This document shows, one piece after another, positions 1 to 8,665 of a DNA stretch of 64,000 nucleotides. The notes beneath the pieces were generated by a model that saw nothing but the letters and a program-made list of their open reading frames with translations, was not told the DNA's origin and searched no databases. The translations under genes were made by a program, and so were the position numbers. Position 1 is the stretch's first letter. The number at the start of each line of letters is the position of its first letter. This DNA is from Palsa-147 sp963771905 (lineage in GTDB: Bacteria; Acidobacteriota; Terriglobia; Acidiferrales; UBA7541): the NCBI GenBank assembly GCA_963771905.1, contig CAVYVI010000002.1:62001-126000 (forward strand). The letters run 5' to 3'.

Positions 1-2543
1 TCCCCGCAAATCCCGATCTTCAGTTTCGGTCGCGTCGAGCGCCCGCGCTCGATGGCCCACTTCATCAGCATCCCCACTCCTTCCTGATCGAGCGTCTGGA
101 ACGGGTCGTCGTGGAAGATTCCGGCCTTCTTTTCGTCCACATAGTCCGGAAGGAACCGGCCCGCATCATCTCGTGAGAGGCCCATCACAGTTTGGGTTAG
201 GTCGTTCGTGCCGAATGAGAAAAACTCCGCGACTTCCGCAATCTGATCGGCGAGCAACGCTGCACGCGGCAACTCGATCATCGTCCCAACCAGATATTCA
301 AGTTTTACTTTCGATGCTGAAATGATTTCGCCCGCGACTCGCCGCGTCTCTCGATCCAGAATCGCGAGCTCTTTTTTATCGAGAACGAGCGGATGCATAA
401 TCTCAGGTAAGACTTTAACTCCCCGCTTTTGGCAATCGATCGCCGCCTCGATAATGGCCCGCACCTGCATCTCCAAAATCTCCGGATACGTGATGCACAA
501 CCGGCAGCCGCGGTGCCCGAGCATCGGATTCGCCTCGCGCAGTTGCTCGACACGGCGGATCACCACCTCCACATCAACGCCGATCTTCTTCGCCAGTTCC
601 TCCTGCTTCTTCCGCTCGTGCGGCACAAACTCGTGCAGCGGCGGATCGATAAGCCGAATCGTCACTGGATAGCCGTCCATGGCTTCGAAAATCCCGATGA
701 AATCGCGGCGCTGGAACGGCAGAAGCTTCGCGAGGGCCTTGGCTCGGGCGTCGCGCGAGTCGGCGACGATCATCTCCTGGATCGCGAGCTGGCGCTCCGC
801 GCTGCGCTCGGGATGCTCGAAATCCTTGAAGAACATGTGCTCGGTGCGGCAGAGTCCAATTCCTTCCGCGCCCATCTCGCGCGCCTTGCGCGCGTCGTGC
901 GGCGTATCCGCATTCGTGCGCACGCCCAGGCGTCGTACATGGTCCGTCCACGTCATCAACGTCGCGTAGGCATCCGGCGGATCGGGACGCGCGAGTCGCG
1001 TCTCCCCGCTGTAAACGATTCCCTCGCTTCCATCGAGTGTCAGCCAATCTCCTATATTGATGACGCGGCCGTTGACGCGCATGCGTCTCGCAACGGAATC
1101 AATGTCCAGCGCTTCCGCACCCACCACGCAGCACTTCCCCCAGCCGCGCGCGACGACAGCCGCATGGCTCGTCTTCCCGCCCGTCGCCGTTAGAATTCCC
1201 TGCGCTACAAACATTCCGCCGACATCCTCCGGGCTCGTCTCGCGCCGCACCAGAATGACTCGCTCTCCGCGACTCGCCCAGTCTTCCGCTTCCTGCGCCG
1301 TGAACACGGCTTTGCCCACCGCCGCGCCCGGCACCGCGTTGATTCCGGTCGCGAGCTTCCGCGCCGCCAGCTCCGCTTTCGGTATGGACGAATCGATCAC
1401 CGGATAAAACAGCCGCTCGACATCCTCGGACTTGATCCGCCCGATCGCTTCCTCTTTTGTGATCGTTCCTTCTTTCGCTAAATCGACGGCGATGCGAAAC
1501 GTTGCGCCGGGCGAACGCTTGCCCGTCCGCGTCTGCAGCATATAGAGCTTGCCGTCTTCAACCGTGAACTCGAGGTCCTGCATATCGCGATAATGTTTCT
1601 CGAGTGTCGACCGCACGTTCTCCAGCTGTTGATACACCTTCGGCATGCGCTCCGCCATGTGCGCCAGCGGCACCGGCGTGCGAATCCCGGCCACCACATC
1701 TTCTCCCTGAGCATTGATTAGAAAATCGCCGAAGAAGGTCTTCTCGCCCGTGGAAGGATCGCGGGTGAAGCAAACCCCCGTCCCGGAATTATCGCCACGA
1801 TTGCCGAACACCATCTGCACAACATTCACAGCGGTTCCCAGCAGTCCCGTGATTTTTTCCACGCGCCGATACGTCACCGCTTTCTCCGCCATCCACGATT
1901 CGAACACCGCTCCGATCGCGCCCCAGAGTTGCACTTCCGGATCTTCCGGAAATTCATTCTCGGTCTTCTCCTTGAAGTACGCTTTGTATTCGCCGACAAG
2001 CTGCCGCCATCCCGCCGCGCTCACTTCCGTGTCATCCTTCACCTTCAAGTAGTTCTTGAGCGCGCGCAATCGCCCCTCCAATTCCTCCTTCGGCAACCCA
2101 ATGACAACGCTCGAATACATTTGCACGAAACGTCGATATGCATCGAACGCGAACCGTTCATTGTTCGTCTTTTTCGCGAGCGCTTCCACAGAACGCTGGT
2201 TGAGCCCGAGATTCAGAATCGTCTCCATCATCCCCGGCATCGAGCGCGCCGAGCCCGAGCGCACGCTGACGAGAAGCGGATCTTTCGCGTCGCCGAGTTT
2301 CTTGCCGACGAGTTTTTCGAGGCGCGTCAAATTGCGCGAAACTTCCGCGCGAAGCTGCGGCGGATACGTGTGTCCCTTCTTCAAGTAATAGTCGCAGGTT
2401 TCCGTTGTGATCGTGAACCCCGCGGGAACCGGCAAACCGATGCGCGTCATCTCGGCGAGTCCCGCGCCTTTGCCCCCGAGAAGCTCCCGCATCTCGCCGT
2501 GACCTTCCGCCTTGCCTGCGCCGAAAAAATATACGAACTTCAA
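1..2543 (-). CDS. ppdK: Pyruvate, phosphate dikinase (C-terminus beyond window)
   Basis: Interconverts pyruvate, ATP and Pi with PEP, AMP and PPi in the cytosol. The reading frame is open from a TTG at 2543 to the window edge (847 codons); a GGAGGT box five bases before that TTG decides the start. The N-terminus reads FVYFFGAGKAEG, followed by the nucleotide-binding region with LLGGKGAGLAEMT and SGSARSMPGMMET. The swivelling phosphohistidine segment TGGKTSHAAVVARG has the catalytic His at codon 460. The PEP/pyruvate barrel ends near GICGE, which carries the conserved C-terminal Cys at codon 846. About 40 residues are missing past position 1. It lies downstream of recO-glyQ-glyS on the same strand. 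Family assignment is very secure. Confidence 0.96.
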   Translation of the reverse strand, partial: MKFVYFFGAGKAEGHGEMRELLGGKGAGLAEMTRIGLPVPAGFTITTETCDYYLKKGHTYPPQLRAEVSRNLTRLEKLVGKKLGDAKDPLLVSVRSGSARSMPGMMETILNLGLNQRSVEALAKKTNNERFAFDAYRRFVQMYSSVVIGLPKEELEGRLRALKNYLKVKDDTEVSAAGWRQLVGEYKAYFKEKTENEFPEDPEVQLWGAIGAVFESWMAEKAVTYRRVEKITGLLGTAVNVVQMVFGNRGDNSGTGVCFTRDPSTGEKTFFGDFLINAQGEDVVAGIRTPVPLAHMAERMPKVYQQLENVRSTLEKHYRDMQDLEFTVEDGKLYMLQTRTGKRSPGATFRIAVDLAKEGTITKEEAIGRIKSEDVERLFYPVIDSSIPKAELAARKLATGINAVPGAAVGKAVFTAQEAEDWASRGERVILVRRETSPEDVGGMFVAQGILTATGGKTSHAAVVARGWGKCCVVGAEALDIDSVARRMRVNGRVINIGDWLTLDGSEGIVYSGETRLARPDPPDAYATLMTWTDHVRRLGVRTNADTPHDARKAREMGAEGIGLCRTEHMFFKDFEHPERSAERQLAIQEMIVADSRDARAKALAKLLPFQRRDFIGIFEAMDGYPVTIRLIDPPLHEFVPHERKKQEELAKKIGVDVEVVIRRVEQLREANPMLGHRGCRLCITYPEILEMQVRAIIEAAIDCQKRGVKVLPEIMHPLVLDKKELAILDRETRRVAGEIISASKVKLEYLVGTMIELPRAALLADQIAEVAEFFSFGTNDLTQTVMGLSRDDAGRFLPDYVDEKKAGIFHDDPFQTLDQEGVGMLMKWAIERGRSTRPKLKIGICG

Positions 2544-2684
2544 GCAGCACCTCCAGAATCCACCGAGCCCTTTTCCGACTTCCAGTAAAACCTAACTTGT
2601 CGGCCTGCCGACGCCAACGATGTCGCCGCGCTTCAATGTTTGCTTGAGATGCTTCGACACCAGCGCGGCGCCTTCCGAATTACT

Positions 2685-4826
2685 TCAAGCAGCATCTTCA
2701 GAAACGATCTCCGAGAAATCCGCGATCGTCGAAAATTCTCGCAGCAAGCTCGCCAGCAACGCGAGCCGGTTCAGTCGCACATCTTCTTCTTCAGCCATTA
2801 CTAGAACATCGTCGAAGAATCTATCGACCGACGGCCGCAGTCCAGCGATGGCATCAAGTGCCTCTCGATATTTCCCGTCTCTCTTAAACACGCGCGCTCG
2901 CTCGCCGATTTTCTGCGCGGACGAATACAGCTCGCGCTCGGCGTTCTCGCGAAACAGATCCGGCCTTACCGCCGGCGCCTTCGATCCCGGCTTGGCGACC
3001 GCCGGCCCCGCTTTCTCGAGGATTTTCCGAATGCGCTTGAACGCCGCGGCCAGCGGGGCGAAATTCCGTGTCCCTCGAATCACGCGCAGCGCTTCGACAC
3101 GCGCCGTTGCGTCCACCAAATCATCGCCGCCCGCCGCCAACGCCGCATTCACCTCGTCATACGCAAAGCCCTGCTTCTCGCGCAGAACGTACTTCGCTCT
3201 CTCCAGCAGAAATTCCAGCACCTGTTTTTCCGCGGCAGGCGTCACTTCGATTCTCGGCGTGGCATTGTGAAATGAATTCGCCGATGTCGAGATCGCCGAC
3301 GAGAGCGACAGCGGCAGCCGTCGTTCGAGCAAAATCTTGACGATTCCGAGCGCCGCCCGCCGCAAAGCAAAAGGATCGCTCGAACCCGACGGAATTGCGC
3401 CCACCGCAAAACATCCGACCAGCGAATCAAGCTTATCCGCCAACGCCACCGCGCATCCCGTAAGATTCCGCGGTATCGGATCCTCAAGTCCGACCGGCCT
3501 GTAATGATCGTATATCGCCGCCGCGACATCCTCCGATTCGCCTTGCGCCCGCGCATAAAGCCCGCCCACGATTCCCTGCAGTTCCGTGAACTCGCGGACC
3601 ATTTCCGTGACCAGATCGCATTTCGCCAGTTCCGCCGCGCGATCCGCATCATCCGCATGCGCTTCCAGCACGCCGCCCTGGCTCCATGTATTCGCGAGCC
3701 ACCGCGCCAGCGCCCGCATCCTCTCAACTTTATCGAAGTAACTTCCCAGCCGCGATTCGTACGTCACCTGCTTCAGCCGCGGCAGATACTCCGCGAGCCG
3801 TTTCTTCTGATCCGTCTCCCAGAAAAATCGCGCATCCGCGAATCGCGCGCGCAACACACGCTCGTGTCCGCCTCGAACAAGTCCCTGACGGTCGCGATCG
3901 AGATTGATAATCGCAATGAAGTGCGGCTCGATTCCTCCGCGCTTGTTTTCAATCGCAAAATATTTCTGATGGTCGCGCATCACCGTGATCAAAATCTCTT
4001 CCGGCAAATTCAAATACCCCGATTCGAAATCCCCTAGGATCGCGCTCGGGTATTCGTTGAGATATGTCACCAGCTCAACGAGGCCGGGATCCGCGTGAGC
4101 GCGCATTCCCTTCTTCGCAAGTAACGCTTGAACTTCTTTTTCGATCTTCTTCCGGCGTTCTTCCGGCCGCATGAGAACAAAATTCTTCCGTAGCTTCTCC
4201 ACATAATCCTTCGGCCCCGACACCGGAATTCTCGCCTTCCCGAGGAAGCGATGCCCCGCCGTCGCTCCGCCCGACTTCACCCCCGCAATCGTGAACGGCA
4301 CCACCTTCCCATCGAGCAGCGCGACGATCCACCGAATCGGCCGGATAAATCTCAGGTCCGACGCCGTCGTCCAACACATCGAACGTGGAAACGAAAGTTC
4401 ATGTATCGCTAGAGGTAAAACTTCCGCAAGAATATCCTTCGCAAATTTTCCCGCGATGATTTTCTTGACCGAAAGATATTCGCCCTTCGGCGTTTTCACA
4501 ACTTCAACTTTCTCCAGAGATATTCCCTGCTTTTCCGCAAAGCTTTGCGCGGCCCGCGTCGGCGCGCCGACATTGTCGAACGCCACCGATTTCGGTGGTC
4601 CAAGTATTTCTTGAACTACGTCGTCCTGGCGCAGCGTCACTTCGCGCACGATCGCTACAAGTCTTCTCGGCGCGCCGAATGTTTCCACGCTTCCCGGCTT
4701 CGCCAGCCGATTTGTCTCCAAATGCTTCTCAAGAATTTGTTTCAATTCGCTCGCGGCCTTCGCGATCATCCCCGCGGGAATCTCTTCCGCGCCAATCTCG
4801 AAAAGCAGTTCCGCGCGCGCCTTCAT
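2685..4826 (-). CDS. glyS: Glycyl-tRNA synthetase beta subunit
   Basis: Beta chain of the bacterial alpha2beta2 glycyl-tRNA synthetase, which contributes tRNA recognition. It has 713 codons, close to the usual size of about 690. The start MKARAELLFEIGAEEIPAG is the family's conserved N-terminus; its ATG overlaps the glyQ stop (ATGA), so the 56 upstream in-frame codons are rejected. HD-type core segments such as ESRLGSYFDKVERM and the C-terminal anticodon-binding region (FDDVLVMAEEEDVRLNRLALL) are present. Translationally coupled to glyQ. A 141-bp gap separates it from ppdK. Confidence 0.96.
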   Translation of the reverse strand: MKARAELLFEIGAEEIPAGMIAKAASELKQILEKHLETNRLAKPGSVETFGAPRRLVAIVREVTLRQDDVVQEILGPPKSVAFDNVGAPTRAAQSFAEKQGISLEKVEVVKTPKGEYLSVKKIIAGKFAKDILAEVLPLAIHELSFPRSMCWTTASDLRFIRPIRWIVALLDGKVVPFTIAGVKSGGATAGHRFLGKARIPVSGPKDYVEKLRKNFVLMRPEERRKKIEKEVQALLAKKGMRAHADPGLVELVTYLNEYPSAILGDFESGYLNLPEEILITVMRDHQKYFAIENKRGGIEPHFIAIINLDRDRQGLVRGGHERVLRARFADARFFWETDQKKRLAEYLPRLKQVTYESRLGSYFDKVERMRALARWLANTWSQGGVLEAHADDADRAAELAKCDLVTEMVREFTELQGIVGGLYARAQGESEDVAAAIYDHYRPVGLEDPIPRNLTGCAVALADKLDSLVGCFAVGAIPSGSSDPFALRRAALGIVKILLERRLPLSLSSAISTSANSFHNATPRIEVTPAAEKQVLEFLLERAKYVLREKQGFAYDEVNAALAAGGDDLVDATARVEALRVIRGTRNFAPLAAAFKRIRKILEKAGPAVAKPGSKAPAVRPDLFRENAERELYSSAQKIGERARVFKRDGKYREALDAIAGLRPSVDRFFDDVLVMAEEEDVRLNRLALLASLLREFSTIADFSEIVSEDAA

Positions 4827-5830
4827 TCTCCCGCTCCCGCGCGCACAGCCTCGCTCGCCGTTTGCTGTTCGAGCCAGCCCGCCGCCACTTTGCATGCGAT
4901 TTGCCGCACGCGTCCGATGATCGCCGCACGCTCCGTCGTCGAAATCACGCCGCGCGCATCGAGCACATTGAACAAATGCGAGCATTTCAGGCACATTTCG
5001 TACGCCGCAAGAATCGGAAACCGCTTTTTCGCGTCAATCGCCAAGCCCGCATATGCTTTCAACAGCCTCTGCGCTTCCGCCTCCGCCAAATCAAACATCT
5101 TCCGCGTGCCCACGGGATCCGCCCAATCGAAGTTGTACGCGGAAAACTGCTGCTCGTCGGGTAATCGCACCTGGCGGTACGTCACATCGGCCGACCATCG
5201 CACATCGAACACGTTATCGACATCCTGCAAATACGCCGCGATCCGATCCAGCCCGTACGTCAACTCGACAGGCACCGGATCGAGATCGATTCCCCCGCAC
5301 TGCTGAAAATATGTGAACTGCGTAATCTCGAGCCCATCCAAAAGCACTTGCCACCCTACGCCCCACGCCCCCAGTGTCGGTGCTTCCCAGTTGTCTTCCT
5401 CGAATCGCACGTCGTGCTGCTTCAGATTGATTCCGATCGCGCGCAAACTTTCGAGATACAAATCCTGCACATCCACCGGCGCCGGTTTAAGTATCACTTG
5501 AAGCTGCGTATGTTTGAAAAGTCGATTCGGATTCTCGCCGTACCTTCCGTCCGAAGGCCGGCGGCTCGGCTGTGCGTAGACCACGCGATACGGCTGCGGC
5601 CCGAGCACGCGCAAAAAAGTTTCCGGATGCATCGTTCCCGCGCCCACTTCCATATCATATGGTTGTTGAAGTATGCAGCCCTTCTCCGTCCAATACTTTT
5701 CCAGAGTGAAAAGTAAATCTTGAAATGTGAGGCCGTGCGGCGCGGCGCGCGGTTTCAGCTTTGCGGGCTTTGAGGTCAAAGCTTCTGCTCCCAGAGTTTT
5801 CGCGACGTCAGTTTCTTCTCGCCCTGCCAC
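4823..5830 (-). CDS. glyQ: Glycyl-tRNA synthetase alpha subunit
   Basis: Catalytic alpha chain of the two-subunit glycyl-tRNA synthetase (class II fold), charging tRNA-Gly with glycine. It has 335 codons. Clear family blocks are TFQDLLFTLEKYWTEKGC, DMEVGAGTMHPETFLR, QPSRRPSDGRYGENPNR and FTYFQQCGGIDL. The first about 30 residues are poorly conserved, and the start at 5830 lies 55 bp inside the 3' end of recO; a later start is possible but no better ATG was seen. The stop overlaps the glyS ATG. Part of a recO-glyQ-glyS-ppdK run. Confidence 0.95.
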   Translation of the reverse strand: MAGREETDVAKTLGAEALTSKPAKLKPRAAPHGLTFQDLLFTLEKYWTEKGCILQQPYDMEVGAGTMHPETFLRVLGPQPYRVVYAQPSRRPSDGRYGENPNRLFKHTQLQVILKPAPVDVQDLYLESLRAIGINLKQHDVRFEEDNWEAPTLGAWGVGWQVLLDGLEITQFTYFQQCGGIDLDPVPVELTYGLDRIAAYLQDVDNVFDVRWSADVTYRQVRLPDEQQFSAYNFDWADPVGTRKMFDLAEAEAQRLLKAYAGLAIDAKKRFPILAAYEMCLKCSHLFNVLDARGVISTTERAAIIGRVRQIACKVAAGWLEQQTASEAVRAGAGE

Positions 5831-6519
5831 TCAATCCAATCCAGCAGCAGCGATGTTAATTCCCGAACGGCCAAAGCCGGAAGTTCTTCCTTCAAGAGAT
5901 GCTCGAGCTTTTCGGACTGCACGCGTTTAGCGAGCTCGATAATTTCTTTCGTCACCAGTCGCGCGCCGGCCGGCTTGCAACGCGCACACGCGATTCCCTG
6001 CAAACCCGGCGCGACGTACGCGGATTCGTTTCCCAATGCGCGCCCGCAAAGCACGCACGAATCGAGCGACGGCAACCAGCCCGCAAGCTTTAGCGTCCAC
6101 AAACAGAAATACGCAAGCGGCACCGCGGCCTTCTGCGTCTGCTTGATCGCGCGCGAGGACAGCAACAGCAGCCGGAACGGCGCATCCAGCGCCTCGTGTT
6201 CGGGCAGCACCATCTCCGAAATCTCGCTGAAAAGCGCCGCTGCAACGCTCGATTCGTAATCCTTATAAACATCGATGAACGATTCGATCAGTTCGCTCTG
6301 GCTGATGCGCACCAGATCTCGCGTCTCGCGCTCGTAATACCAGATGCGAATATGGCTCAGTCTCTCTAGCGTCGACCCGAACTGGCTCTTCGGCCGCCGC
6401 GCTCCCTTCGCAACTCCGCGCATCCGGCCCGCGTTCCGGCTCAGGAAGCTTACCAGCCGGTCGGCTTCGCCGAGTGCGTAACTTTGAAGAATGATGGCCT
6501 CGGATTCTTGGAGTGGCAT
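5776..6519 (-). CDS. recO: DNA repair protein RecO
   Basis: RecO helps load RecA onto gapped DNA with RecF and RecR. It has 247 residues, a normal length. The N-terminal OB-fold begins with the typical ESEAIILQSYALGEADRLVSFLSR. A four-Cys zinc site is visible (C155, C158, C178, C181 in SCVLCG and ACARC). It is the first gene of the recO-glyQ-glyS-ppdK group and overlaps the glyQ start by 55 bp. The 378-bp region upstream has no gene on this strand that I can support. Confidence 0.93.
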   Translation of the reverse strand: MPLQESEAIILQSYALGEADRLVSFLSRNAGRMRGVAKGARRPKSQFGSTLERLSHIRIWYYERETRDLVRISQSELIESFIDVYKDYESSVAAALFSEISEMVLPEHEALDAPFRLLLLSSRAIKQTQKAAVPLAYFCLWTLKLAGWLPSLDSCVLCGRALGNESAYVAPGLQGIACARCKPAGARLVTKEIIELAKRVQSEKLEHLLKEELPALAVRELTSLLLDWIEWQGEKKLTSRKLWEQKL

Positions 6520-6897
6520 CCGCGTGTCGGCGCGCCGACTTGCGACCCGTTTCTTGAACTCGCCAAAAACAACGGCGCGCCAAGAATGTCGAACGCACGG
6601 GCCGAATCAGCCGGTTGCAGCAGGACAAAAATTTTTATCACAGCCATGCGGTGCGTGCAAATCATTCCGCAAGTTTTTCCGCTTCCCCAAAAGATTTTTT
6701 CGCCCGCGCACAACCCTCTCTTCACATCGCACTTGAATTATGGGATTCGTCCGGTACAGTATTCTGCGGCGTAACCGGGATTGCGAAAGTGTTGCTTGAA
6801 GTTGTCTTCATTGATGGAGTCGTCGTTTTTGAAAATGCGCGTCAACTGAAATAGTCGTGGCCGTGCAAACCGCAGTAAATGTCGAAGGGGCGGACGA
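6520..6897. other. Divergent intergenic region, recO / pfkB
   Basis: There are 378 bp between the divergent starts of recO and the PfkB kinase. It carries a 14-bp perfect palindrome, GTCGGCGCGCCGAC, at 6526-6539 (the same 14-mer also occurs inside glyS at 4558-4571). A weak sigma-70-like pair, TTGAAT (6733-6738) and TACAGT (6755-6760) with 16-bp spacing, faces the kinase gene. Short ORFs on both strands here look like non-coding translation. Confidence 0.4.
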
Positions 6898-7869
6898 ATG
6901 ACTGACACAATTGATCGCGTCGATGTCGTCGGCGTCGGTCTGAACGCAACAGACACAATCCTCCGTCTCCCGCACTTCCCTGCATTTTCCTCAAAAGTAG
7001 AAATCCTCTCCACAGATCTCCGCGCCGGCGGCCAGGTTGCCTCGGCGATGACCGCATGCCGGCGCTGGGGCTTGCGCGCGCGATACGTCGGAAAAGTCGG
7101 TGACGACTGGGCGGCGGACTTTCAGCAGCAGCAACTCGATGCCGACGGCGTCGAGAGTCATCTGATCCGCGAGCCAAATTGCGCGAGTCCGGCATCCTAC
7201 ATTCTCGTCGACGCGAATTCCGGCGAACGCACCGTGCTTTGGGGCCGCGACCCCCGCGCGGAGCTTCTTCCCGAAGAGCTCCGTCGCGAGTGGGTGCAAT
7301 CCGCTTCCGTTCTCCTCGTCGACGGTCACGATACGTCTTCCGCAACGCAAGCGGCGCGTTGGGCGCGCGACGCGAAAATGCCCGTCGTCGCCGATTTCGA
7401 CAATCTCTATTCCGGTGCTCAAGTATTACTTGAGAATGTAGATTTCCTCATCTGCTCCAGCGAATTCCTCACTCGCCTCACCGGAGAGCGTGATCTCTTC
7501 AAGGCGATGCGTACGATTCACGCAAAATTCAAGTGTCACTTGACGGCCGCGACGCTCGGTCGCGAGGGCGTGATTGCCTGGGACGGACGTCGCTTTCTCT
7601 ACGAACGCGCTTTCTTCGTCGATGCCGTTGACACGACCGGTGCCGGCGACATTTTCCACGGCGCGTTCGTTTATGGACTCGTGCGCGGCTCAACCCTCGA
7701 ACAAAATCTCCGATTCAGTTGTGCCGCCGCCGGACTTTCCTGCCGGGCGATCGGCGCGCGCGCCGGAATCGCGCCGATAGCGGAGATCGAGCGTCTAACG
7801 GCTGAAGGCCGGCAGCGCGAACCTCGCTATTCCGCTGAAGATTTGGAGAAAGCGGCTCAAGTCGGCTAG
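6898..7869 (+). CDS. PfkB-family carbohydrate kinase
   Basis: ATP-dependent sugar or nucleoside kinase of the ribokinase/PfkB superfamily; the substrate is not predictable. It has 323 residues. The N-terminal GVGLNATDTIL and the glycine pair RAGGQVASAM (about 43-50) form the substrate lid region. The C-terminal signature DTTGAGD (245-251) contains the catalytic base Asp251 and the anion hole. The start ATG follows an AAGGGG-type box. Rhomboid protease follows 12 bp downstream, so the two are probably co-transcribed. The gene body contains two perfect inverted repeats (7418-7434 and 7529-7543), described in the findings. Confidence 0.9.
   Translation: MTDTIDRVDVVGVGLNATDTILRLPHFPAFSSKVEILSTDLRAGGQVASAMTACRRWGLRARYVGKVGDDWAADFQQQQLDADGVESHLIREPNCASPASYILVDANSGERTVLWGRDPRAELLPEELRREWVQSASVLLVDGHDTSSATQAARWARDAKMPVVADFDNLYSGAQVLLENVDFLICSSEFLTRLTGERDLFKAMRTIHAKFKCHLTAATLGREGVIAWDGRRFLYERAFFVDAVDTTGAGDIFHGAFVYGLVRGSTLEQNLRFSCAAAGLSCRAIGARAGIAPIAEIERLTAEGRQREPRYSAEDLEKAAQVG
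7418..7434. repeat. Perfect 17-bp palindrome inside pfkB
   Basis: CTCAAGTA-T-TACTTGAG: two perfect 8-bp arms around a single centre base, inside the coding sequence. A second member, TCAAGTG-T-CACTTGA, lies 95 bp further on at 7529-7543. Weaker relatives occur at 2044-2060 (ppdK), 4600-4614 (glyS) and 5488-5503 (glyQ). Confidence 0.6.
7529..7543. repeat. Perfect 15-bp palindrome inside pfkB
   Basis: TCAAGTG-T-CACTTGA, 7-bp arms with a one-base centre. It has the same architecture as the copy at 7418-7434, suggesting one motif family rather than chance. Confidence 0.6.
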
Positions 7870-7881
7870 ATTAATCACAGC

Positions 7882-8580
7882 ATGATTCCGCTCAAAAATC
7901 TCAATCCTCGCCGTTCGTTCCCTGTCGTGACCGTGTCGATCATCATCGTCAATGCCCTCGTCTTTTTTTTCCAGCTTTCGCTGAGCCCCCGCGCATTGAA
8001 CCATTTCATCATGATGTACGGCGCCGTCCCGCGCACACTGCAATTGGCCCTGGCGGGCCAGAACGGTCTGTCTCCGATTGACGCCGTGATTCCGCTCTTT
8101 ACTTCCATGTTTATCCACGGCGGATGGCTGCACATTATCGGGAACATGTGGTTCCTCTGGATTTTCGGCGGAGACGTTGAAGATCGCCTCGGCCACGTGC
8201 TCTATTTGCTGTTTTATTTTGCGTGCGGACTTGGTTCGGGACTCGCGCAAGCGGCGTTCACATGGGGCTCGAAGCTTCCTGCGATTGGAGCGAGCGGCGC
8301 GATCTCCGGCGTCCTCGGCGCCTATATCTTGTACTACCCTGCCAGCCGCATTCTAACGCTCGTGCCTCTCTTCATCATCTGGTTCACCGCGCGCATCCCC
8401 GCATGGGTCTTCATCGGCTTGTGGTTTTTTGTGCAATTCTTCAGCGGCGTCAGCTCCCTCAGCTCAGCCACGTCCGGCGGCGTCGCCTGGTGGGCTCACG
8501 TCGGAGGTTTTTTGCTCGGCATGCTCCTCGCCTACCCCAAGCGCCCCCGCCACCCAAATTACTACTTCGCGGACGGCTGA
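7882..8580 (+). CDS. Rhomboid-family intramembrane serine protease
   Basis: Integral membrane protease that cleaves transmembrane substrates. It has 232 residues with about six hydrophobic segments. Seen directly: the GASG motif with catalytic Ser138 (IGASGAISG), the partner His206 in the last helix (WWAHVGGFLLG), and the helix-2 pattern FIHGGWLHIIGNMWFLWIFG with the oxyanion-hole His/Asn. The start ATG is 12 bp after the PfkB stop. Its substrate is unknown. Confidence 0.93.
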   Translation: MIPLKNLNPRRSFPVVTVSIIIVNALVFFFQLSLSPRALNHFIMMYGAVPRTLQLALAGQNGLSPIDAVIPLFTSMFIHGGWLHIIGNMWFLWIFGGDVEDRLGHVLYLLFYFACGLGSGLAQAAFTWGSKLPAIGASGAISGVLGAYILYYPASRILTLVPLFIIWFTARIPAWVFIGLWFFVQFFSGVSSLSSATSGGVAWWAHVGGFLLGMLLAYPKRPRHPNYYFADG

Positions 8581-8600
8581 AACTCGGTTGTTTAGGAGTG

Positions 8601-8624
8601 TCGCCGGGCGCTCCGTCCCGGCGA
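8601..8624. terminator. GC-rich hairpin between convergent genes
   Basis: TCGCCGGG and CCCGGCGA form an 8-bp perfect stem with an 8-nt loop, just after the rhomboid stop and before the convergent dehydrogenase stop. There is no T-tract, so it is at best a weak bidirectional terminator or mRNA 3'-end stabiliser. Confidence 0.35.
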
Positions 8625-8665
8625 TCGAACGGAATGTTGGGGCGGGCTGCTGCACGAGCGGCCGG

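Noticed and set aside
429..1193. Long plus-strand ORF opposite ppdK
   Set aside because: It is antisense to a clear PPDK frame and has an Arg/His-rich, family-less translation typical of a GC-rich shadow.
4558..6539. Shared 14-mer palindrome GTCGGCGCGCCGAC at 4558 and 6526
   Set aside because: It is composed of common GC-rich codons and two copies are not enough to claim a site.
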